Source: an uncultured Lentisphaeria bacterium
GTDB taxonomy: Bacteria; Verrucomicrobiota; Lentisphaeria; Victivallales; Victivallaceae
Assembly: GCA_937888615.1 (NCBI GenBank)
Contig: CALABZ010000119.1
Span: forward strand, 1-10,885
Direction of reading: 5' to 3'
DNA: 10,885 bases
A program made the position numbers and the translations under genes. Every line of letters begins with the position of its first letter. The first letter of the stretch is position 1. Below the pieces are notes generated by a model. It ran no database searches. It had not been told where the DNA came from and saw only the letters and a list, made by a program, of their open reading frames with translations. This document shows, in pieces, positions 6,383 to 10,885 of this stretch.

Positions 6383-7300
6383 TTAATCTTCTTTGTTTAC
6401 CACTTTTTTCATGAACGTACGCAGATGGGCCAGGACGGCGTCCGGGTCATCCTCTTGCAAATAATGTCCGGCGTCCGACAGTTCCAGTACCGACGCGGCC
6501 GGATAGTGCTCGGTCCAGCATTTCAGGTAATTGCGATTGTAGAGCTTGTCGCGCATACCCCACATAATCGTCACCGGATGATCACGGAAACGCCACAACC
6601 CGTGCTCCACCTCCAACAACGCTTCATACGAAGCATCCTCCGGCCCCAGCGGCACGTCCCGGACAAAACCCAGGATGCCCACCCGGTCCTCGTAAGTCCC
6701 GTACGGCAGCCGGTATCCCAGTTTGACCATCGGCGGAAGCGGATTTACCAACCCGAAATGCAGGGCGAAGGCAAGCAGCAGGTTCATTTCCCGGACCAGT
6801 TTGTCGTCAAGAAACGGTATCCGGAAGGGAAGTATCCGCCACGGGCTGAATTTACACATCGCAAACGCGAATGAATTCATGATCGCCAGTCCCTCAATCC
6901 GCCGCGAATGGCGGACGGCAAACCCCATGGCGATCGGGCCTCCCCATTCATGCAGTACCAGGGTGATCTTTTCCAGATTTTTGCCGAGCAGCAAGGTTTC
7001 GAGGTTGTCGATATGGTCTTCCAGCCGGTAATGATAATCCTGCGGCTTGTCCGACAGCCCGCACCCGAGGTGGTCCACCGCGATCACATGGTAATCCTTG
7101 CTCAACTCCGCAATCAGGTAACGGAACATGAACGACCACGTGGGATTGCCGTGCACCAGCACAATGGTATGCGGCCCCTTCCCCTCTTCGATATAATGAT
7201 AACGATAGCCGTGTACGTCCACAAAATGCGATTTGAACGGGTAAATCGGACGAATCGGCTCCAACAGCTTATCCGGCTCTATTTTTTCTTTTTTCACCAT
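6383..7300 (-). CDS. oleB: OleB-like alpha/beta hydrolase of the haloalkane dehalogenase family, nucleophile Asp replaced by Glu
   Basis: A 305-residue alpha/beta hydrolase of the haloalkane dehalogenase-related type. OleB decarboxylates the beta-lactone made by OleC to give a cis-olefin in the head-to-head hydrocarbon pathway. Visible: HGNPTWSF (50-57, oxyanion and Asn52), the nucleophile elbow LVLHEWGG (114-121), a hydrophobic cap domain (about 140-225), MWGMRDK with candidate acid Asp251, and DAGHYLQEDDP with catalytic His279. In the family the elbow reads HDW, with Asp as nucleophile (Asp114 in Xanthomonas OleB, paired with His277); here codon 118 is GAA, Glu. The OleB call rests on family resemblance and on the 7-bp overlap with oleA. 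The Glu could reduce or change activity. Alternatives are a non-decarboxylating hydrolase or a catalytically altered relative. Confidence 0.78.
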   Translation of the reverse strand: MVKKEKIEPDKLLEPIRPIYPFKSHFVDVHGYRYHYIEEGKGPHTIVLVHGNPTWSFMFRYLIAELSKDYHVIAVDHLGCGLSDKPQDYHYRLEDHIDNLETLLLGKNLEKITLVLHEWGGPIAMGFAVRHSRRIEGLAIMNSFAFAMCKFSPWRILPFRIPFLDDKLVREMNLLLAFALHFGLVNPLPPMVKLGYRLPYGTYEDRVGILGFVRDVPLGPEDASYEALLEVEHGLWRFRDHPVTIMWGMRDKLYNRNYLKCWTEHYPAASVLELSDAGHYLQEDDPDAVLAHLRTFMKKVVNKED

Positions 7301-8346
7301 TCAACCCCCAATATTGTACAGTTAATGCCGCTGCCAATGCCCAGCATTCCCAACCTCATACCGTGGCGAAGCGCTCCCCGTTCCGCCGCCAGCGCCGCCG
7401 TCAGCGGGCAGGAAACGGAACCGGTATTGCCCCAGCATTCTACCGTGGGAACGTCTTTCGCCGGATCAAGCCCCAACGTTTCAAAAAGCAATCGGCGGTG
7501 CGCCGCCCCCACCTGATGGGTGCAGTAACAGCCGATTGAAGCGTCGCCCCAACCGGTTTCGGCGGAGAAAAGAGCCCAGGTCCGCCCGGCGGCCTCGACG
7601 CCGCGCCGCAACAGTTCTTCGGAATCGGTATTCATCAGGACATCCTGCCCGTCGGCCATGCTTTTGTCGGCATTGCCCCGGCACAATCCGTTGTATTCGG
7701 TGACGGAGAGCGAAGCGCCGCCGCAAAGCCGATGCCCGCCGCCGTCTCCGCTATCGGAACGACGCGACAGCAACACCGCCACCGCCCCGGACCCGATGGT
7801 AAGCGACGCGAAATACGGTTTCACGTTCTGCCGGGTCAGCCCCGGATCTTCCAGCATAGCCTGAATCGTGGACTCCAATAACGAACGGCTGTTCTCGCCG
7901 GAAACCAGCAGTACCTTGTCCGCCTGCCCCAGCTCAATCATGTTCGCCCCCGTGATCATGCCGGTCAAAATCCCGAGGCAGGCGTTGGAAATGTCGAACG
8001 CGGGCGCGGAAGGCGACAGTCCGAGCGCGGCATGAACGATCGTGGCGGTGGCCGGTTCCAGGCAATCGCGGCTGACCGAACAATTGATCAATGCCCCGAT
8101 TTTCGCGCGGTCCGTGCCGGTTTGCGCCAGCACGTTCGCGCCCGCGGCGGCGGCGGCGGCGGACGGCATGAAGCCGCGCGGCCACAACCGGCGCTCGCGA
8201 ATACCGGTCATCAACTCAAGCCTGCCCTCCGGCAGTTTCAGCCGCCGGTAAACGGGTGCGAGACGCTCCTCGATTTCGGCCGAGGTAATAACTTCCGGGG
8301 GTGTTTCATAGGCAATCCCCTGAATATCGACATGTTGATAAAGCAT
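7294..8346 (-). CDS. oleA: OleA-type thiolase-fold acyl-CoA condensing enzyme (3-oxoacyl-ACP synthase III family)
   Basis: A 350-residue thiolase-superfamily enzyme. OleA performs non-decarboxylative Claisen condensation of two fatty acyl-CoAs to a 2-alkyl-3-keto acid, the first step of head-to-head olefin synthesis. The triad is present: Cys123 in ISNACLGILTG, His267 in CTHQVG and Asn297 in CWGNTGS. Glu97 in SVSRDCLEP matches the glutamate (Glu117 in Xanthomonas campestris OleA) that reaches into the partner subunit and distinguishes OleA from FabH. Further OleA-like stretches are LCRGN (221-225) and the ending LGIGSGINC (335-343). A run of six Ala (63-68) lies over a GCG-type repeat. It starts three bases after the zinc-ribbon gene with a weak ribosome binding site, and overlaps oleB by 7 bp (ATGGTGA). 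No OleC or OleD is in the window. Confidence 0.88.
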   Translation of the reverse strand: MLYQHVDIQGIAYETPPEVITSAEIEERLAPVYRRLKLPEGRLELMTGIRERRLWPRGFMPSAAAAAAGANVLAQTGTDRAKIGALINCSVSRDCLEPATATIVHAALGLSPSAPAFDISNACLGILTGMITGANMIELGQADKVLLVSGENSRSLLESTIQAMLEDPGLTRQNVKPYFASLTIGSGAVAVLLSRRSDSGDGGGHRLCGGASLSVTEYNGLCRGNADKSMADGQDVLMNTDSEELLRRGVEAAGRTWALFSAETGWGDASIGCYCTHQVGAAHRRLLFETLGLDPAKDVPTVECWGNTGSVSCPLTAALAAERGALRHGMRLGMLGIGSGINCTILGVEW

Positions 8347-8349
8347 GAA

Positions 8350-9030
8350 TCAATCTTTTTCCAGTTTTACGACAATGCGGTTATTTCCACGCGGGGTGAC
8401 ACGCCCGATGCGATCGACCAGCTTCGTGTTGTCACCTTTCAGCGCCTGATGTTCAAAATATTTCACGACCGCTTCTTTCAGTATTCCCGGCATAAACAAT
8501 TCTCCGAAACGCGCGTATTTCAGCTTCGGTTCACCGTCGCCGGTATAAAATCCGAGTTCACAACGGCTCGAAATGGCGTCAAGCACCTTCGAATAAAGCG
8601 CTATGCTCACCGTGTTGCGGTCGTTATGAATGAAAACCTCCACTTTCATGCCGGATTCGGCGGTAATCCCGCTCTTTTCCAGCAATTTTCCCGCCAGCAA
8701 TGTAGCCTCGCCTGCGCTAAGCTGAAAAACCGCCGGACGCGGCTGATAAATATCTTTCAGAATTCGTTCCACCGCCCGGGTGTCTTCCGGGGGCGCTTCG
8801 GCCGCCGGGAACCCGGAGGTCTTGAAAAGCAGCAAATACAACCCGATCAGCGCCGCAACCAGCAGGATCAGGAACACAATCAAAGCCCGTTTCAGGACTT
8901 TTCGGAACCAACGCCCGGTCTTCGAAGCCTTGGCTTCCTGCTGAATCGTCAGCTGCCCGCCGCATTGACGGCAATGCAGGGTGCCGTTCTCGTTGACGGT
9001 GCCGCATTTGTCGCAAATCAGTTTGTTCAT
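8350..9030 (-). CDS. Membrane-anchored zinc-ribbon protein of unknown function
   Basis: A 226-residue protein I do not recognise beyond its layout. Residues 6-23 carry a four-cysteine zinc ribbon (CDKCG at 6-10, CRQCGG at 20-25). A basic stretch (KTGRWFRKVLKR, 37-48) precedes one transmembrane helix (about 49-70), so by the positive-inside rule the ribbon should be cytoplasmic. Residues about 71-226 would then be outside the cytoplasm: a proline/acidic linker followed by a mixed alpha/beta region with no motif I can name. GGAG lies eight bases before ATG. It is three bases upstream of oleA and 14 bases downstream of the FmdB-like gene, so it is co-transcribed with both. A scaffolding or envelope-related role is possible, but nothing in the sequence proves one. 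Confidence 0.85.
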   Translation of the reverse strand: MNKLICDKCGTVNENGTLHCRQCGGQLTIQQEAKASKTGRWFRKVLKRALIVFLILLVAALIGLYLLLFKTSGFPAAEAPPEDTRAVERILKDIYQPRPAVFQLSAGEATLLAGKLLEKSGITAESGMKVEVFIHNDRNTVSIALYSKVLDAISSRCELGFYTGDGEPKLKYARFGELFMPGILKEAVVKYFEHQALKGDNTKLVDRIGRVTPRGNNRIVVKLEKD

Positions 9031-9044
9031 GGGACAAACTCCGG

Positions 9045-9320
9045 TTATTTGGTTGCGGCGGGGGGCGGCGGATCGTTTTTCTTGGTTTCAGCCGGCGGAG
9101 CGGGCTTGTCCTTTTCGCTGGCCTTTTTGTAGTCGGACGAACGGTAATCGGTCTGATAGAAGCCGCTGCCCTTGAAGATGATCCCGGCGCCGGCGCTGAT
9201 TTTCCGCTTGAGGGCGGGCTGGTGGCAGGCGGGACAATCGGTCAGGGGTTTGTCGGACATCCGCTGAAACGCGTCCAGATGATGACCACAATTCTTGCAT
9301 TCATATTCATACGTAGGCAT
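9045..9320 (-). CDS. FmdB/regulatory-type zinc ribbon protein
   Basis: A 91-residue protein of the FmdB-family putative regulatory zinc ribbon (Pfam CxxC_CxxC_SSSS). It begins MPTYEYECKNCGH with Cys8/Cys11, followed by Cys29/Cys32 in CPACHQP, then the family's KRKISAGAGIIFKGSGFYQTDY block (38-59), and a low-complexity tail rich in Lys, Pro and Asp/Glu. A TTG two codons upstream would also be open; I chose the ATG at 9318-9320 because AGGAG lies eight bases before it and would be too close to the TTG. Members are small, cytoplasmic and of unknown biochemical role; the FmdB name comes from a regulatory effect in methylotrophs. Here it occupies the position next to DUF177 where rpmF (ribosomal protein L32) is usually found. 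Confidence 0.88.
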   Translation of the reverse strand: MPTYEYECKNCGHHLDAFQRMSDKPLTDCPACHQPALKRKISAGAGIIFKGSGFYQTDYRSSDYKKASEKDKPAPPAETKKNDPPPPAATK

Positions 9321-9334
9321 ATTCAAAACTCCTG

Positions 9335-9811
9335 TCAGGGTAAATCAAGTTTATCAAGTTCGGACCACGCCAGATTGCCGCCGCCTGAATTATCGCACTT
9401 GCACGAGCCTTGATTCAAGTCGGCGCCGCATTTCAGGCACAGGCCCCGGCAATCCTCCGAACAAAGCGGGTTCATCGGGACTTCCAGCAGGATGTCCTCG
9501 CGGATATCTTCGGCGATATCCAGCTCGATGTCGTCGCTCTTGTCGTAAAAATGGCACACTTCGGCCTCCAGCTCGTGGGTAAACTCCTTCATACAGCGCC
9601 CGCAATGGGACACGATCGGCGTGGAAATCGCGCCGCGCACCACCGTGCCCCCGACCGTGGCCCCGACTTCGATGTCGTAAGCGACAGGACCGGGGAAACG
9701 GGTCAATTCCGTGTCCTCAACGCCCAGAAATGACCCCGGCAACTCTCCGACGATCTGGATTTTTTTCTGGCGTTCGAGCTGGGCCAGTGATATTTTGAAC
9801 GGATTGTTCAT
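9335..9811 (-). CDS. DUF177/YceD family protein (23S rRNA accumulation-linked)
   Basis: A 158-residue DUF177 (YceD) protein. Family members are linked in plants and E. coli to 23S rRNA processing or accumulation. The signature is the Cys pair SHCGRCMKEF (Cys70, Cys73) in the middle, followed by the C-terminal CSEDCRGLCLKCGADLN block (Cys117, 121, 125, 128) and CKC (137, 139), giving eight cysteines likely to bind zinc. The DxAEDIREDILLEVP stretch (98-112) is also typical. The start overlaps coaD by 4 bp (ATGA), with GAGGGG upstream. The usual partner rpmF is not the next gene; a different zinc-ribbon protein is. Confidence 0.88.
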   Translation of the reverse strand: MNNPFKISLAQLERQKKIQIVGELPGSFLGVEDTELTRFPGPVAYDIEVGATVGGTVVRGAISTPIVSHCGRCMKEFTHELEAEVCHFYDKSDDIELDIAEDIREDILLEVPMNPLCSEDCRGLCLKCGADLNQGSCKCDNSGGGNLAWSELDKLDLP

Positions 9812-10299
9812 CTTTTCCCCTCTGAGATCAGTTTCAGCATGATTGCCTCGGCCACCACCTCCGGCACGTACTGCGCGAAATCGCCGCCGTGGCGGGCCAC
9901 TTCCTTCACCAGACTGGAGCTGACAAACGAATTATTGGTGGTGGGCGTCATAAAAATGGTTTCGCACTCTTCCTTCAGACTGCGGTTCATCAAAGCCATC
10001 TGCAGTTCGTATTCGAAATCGGAGAACGCCCGCAGCCCGCGCAGCAGCGCATTGGCCTCAAACCGGTCGAGCGCATCGACCGTCAACCCGTCGAATGAAA
10101 CCACTTCGATATTCGGAAGATCTTTGCAGCATTCGCGGAAGAGGGCCTCGCGCTCATCGCGGGAAAACATCGGGTGTTTTTCGAGGTTGGTTCCCACCGC
10201 CACGATCACCCGGTCAAAAAGACGGGATGCCCGCTCCACCAGGTCCAGATGACCGTTGGTCAGGGGATCGAAACTTCCCGGATATAACACACTTTTCAT
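9808..10299 (-). CDS. coaD: Phosphopantetheine adenylyltransferase (PPAT)
   Basis: CoaD catalyses the fourth step of coenzyme A synthesis, 4'-phosphopantetheine plus ATP to dephospho-CoA plus pyrophosphate, in the cytoplasm, normally as a hexamer. All family motifs are present over a normal 163 residues: YPGSFDPLTNGHLDL (6-20) with the nucleotidyltransferase His17, Lys41 and Phe45 in EKHPMF, RGLRAFSDFEYELQMALMNR (87-106) and VSSSLVKEVARHGGD (126-140). An AGGAG ribosome binding site lies about ten bases before ATG. It is the first gene of the long minus-strand unit and is divergent from ribF. Its product, CoA, is the carrier used by OleA further down the operon. Confidence 0.96.
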   Translation of the reverse strand: MKSVLYPGSFDPLTNGHLDLVERASRLFDRVIVAVGTNLEKHPMFSRDEREALFRECCKDLPNIEVVSFDGLTVDALDRFEANALLRGLRAFSDFEYELQMALMNRSLKEECETIFMTPTTNNSFVSSSLVKEVARHGGDFAQYVPEVVAEAIMLKLISEGKR

Positions 10300-10368
10300 G
10301 ATTCCACGACTCCTGCCGAATTTTTTTTCTCAATAAATCGGCTTATCTGGTTGAATTTTCAGTTTATA

Positions 10369-10397
10369 AATATAATTTTCTTTCCGGATGATTGCAA
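10369..10397 (-). promoter_or_regulatory. Putative sigma-70 promoter for coaD and the long minus-strand unit
   Basis: On the minus strand TTGCAA (10397-10392) is followed after 17 bases by TATATT (10374-10369), with four and five matches to the -35 and -10 consensus. It lies about 70 bases upstream of the coaD start, inside the AT-rich intergenic region. It is the best candidate promoter I can see for the coaD operon. Confidence 0.5.
10371..10376 (+). promoter_or_regulatory. Possible -10 element for ribF
   Basis: A perfect plus-strand TATAAT lies about 50 bases upstream of the ribF ATG and overlaps the minus-strand -10 of coaD. The nearest -35-like hexamer, TTGAAT at 10351, is only 14 bases away, shorter than usual, so the promoter is uncertain. 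Confidence 0.3.
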
Positions 10398-10425
10398 TCT
10401 TAATCTGAAAGATTACGGGAAATTC

Positions 10426-10885
10426 ATGCTGAATAAAGCCGAAAATAAAATTGTTGACGTCATTGCCGTCAGTTCGCTGGCCGGATTCGACATCCGGCGC
10501 GCCGCGCTGGCCATCGGCGTTTTCGACGGGGTCCACCTCGGACACCAACTGTTGCTCGAACGCCTATGCAAAATGGCGGACGAACTGGACGCCGTTCCGT
10601 GCGCGCTGACCTTTTTCCCGCACCCGCGCCAGGTTCTGACGCCAGAGAAAGCGCCGCCGTTCCTGCTGGCTCCCGAACAGAAATTACAACTTCTGCACCG
10701 TTTCGGGATGAAAGCAGTGGTCACGCTGCCGTTCACCCGCGAATTCGCGCTCCAAGGTCCGGAGGACTTCATTGCCAACTGCCTGCGCTCGGATTCGGTG
10801 GAAATCACCGGCATCGCCGTCGGCGCCAACTGGCACTTCGGCCGCGGCGGCAGCGGCACCACCGCCGACCTCGAACGCATCGCCC
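10426..10885 (+). CDS. ribF: Bifunctional riboflavin kinase/FMN adenylyltransferase, N-terminal part (runs off window)
   Basis: The first 153 codons of RibF, which phosphorylates riboflavin to FMN and then adenylates it to FAD. Only the N-terminal FMN adenylyltransferase (FAD synthetase) domain is in the window. Its signature nucleotidyltransferase motif GVFDGVHLGH is at 31-40, TFFPHPRQVL at 62-71, FLLAPEQKLQLL at 79-90 (family: LT...eKi.ll), and VGANWHFGRGGSGT at 132-145, equivalent to the usual GxDFxFGxxRxG. The frame is open to the window edge, and the C-terminal kinase domain must lie outside. The start ATG has a modest GGGA site eight bases upstream. It is divergent from coaD, pairing two cofactor genes around one intergenic region. 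Confidence 0.93.
   Translation, partial: MLNKAENKIVDVIAVSSLAGFDIRRAALAIGVFDGVHLGHQLLLERLCKMADELDAVPCALTFFPHPRQVLTPEKAPPFLLAPEQKLQLLHRFGMKAVVTLPFTREFALQGPEDFIANCLRSDSVEITGIAVGANWHFGRGGSGTTADLERIA

Noticed and set aside
5416..6414. 332-codon plus-strand open frame opposite the permease
   Set aside because: It is extremely rich in Arg, Gln, His and Pro, the mirror of hydrophobic transmembrane codons in the purine permease.
8143..8162. GCG-type trinucleotide run in oleA
   Set aside because: It encodes a short Ala run in the helical region; a mild simple repeat with no sign of frameshift or regulatory role.
8032..9132. 366-codon plus-strand open frame opposite oleA and the zinc-ribbon genes
   Set aside because: It crosses several well-supported minus-strand genes and shows no domain or start signal.
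10318..10345. T-run with flanking CCGA/TCGG near the coaD start, considered as a terminator
   Set aside because: The stem is only four base pairs with a long loop, and it sits in the 5' leader of coaD, where a terminator would make little sense.
10413..10880. 155-codon minus-strand open frame in the ribF region
   Set aside because: It lies opposite a clear RibF N-terminal domain with the GVFDGVHLGH motif.

Overview
The window looks like the chromosome of a moderately GC-rich, Gram-negative-type bacterium. The gene content points to the PVC superphylum, and Lentisphaerota (Victivallis-like) is my best guess. The reasons are an OleA/OleB pair of the kind reported from Planctomycetota, Verrucomicrobiota and relatives, a carbohydrate-type aminotransferase/isomerase operon next to an AraC regulator, and the codon use. 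This placement is inference; the window has no rRNA or other marker to settle it. I saw no tRNA, CRISPR array, transposase or integrase.

Left part (1-3096): a carbohydrate module. A DegT/DnrJ/EryC1/StrS-family PLP aminotransferase and a hydroxypyruvate-isomerase-like TIM-barrel protein overlap by 13 bp on the minus strand. A third co-oriented gene starts at base 35 and is cut by the window edge. A cupin-type AraC regulator is read divergently on the plus strand. Between them lie opposed promoter-like elements and three ATGGA repeats spaced exactly 11 bp apart, a candidate operator.

Centre and right (3099-10299): nine co-oriented minus-strand genes with short gaps or overlaps, probably one long transcription unit. 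In transcription order they are coaD, a DUF177/YceD protein, an FmdB-type zinc ribbon, a membrane-anchored zinc-ribbon protein, oleA, oleB, an AzgA-type NCS2 purine permease, an SGNH/GDSL hydrolase, and a radical SAM protein. A tenth small gene (98 aa, TTG start) follows; it resembles the C-terminal part of phage terminase small-subunit-like proteins. The first genes are housekeeping (CoA synthesis, a ribosome-assembly-linked protein). The FabH-like OleA sits roughly where plsX/fabH often lie in other bacteria.

The most notable points are in the ole genes. OleA has every catalytic residue, including the family-specific Glu. OleB has Glu (codon 118) where the family's Asp nucleophile should be, and oleC and oleD do not follow; a purine permease comes next. 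The pair may therefore run a partial, divergent or repurposed head-to-head condensation pathway. Far right (10300-10885): a divergent AT-rich promoter region and the 5' part of ribF (FMN/FAD synthesis), which runs off the window.
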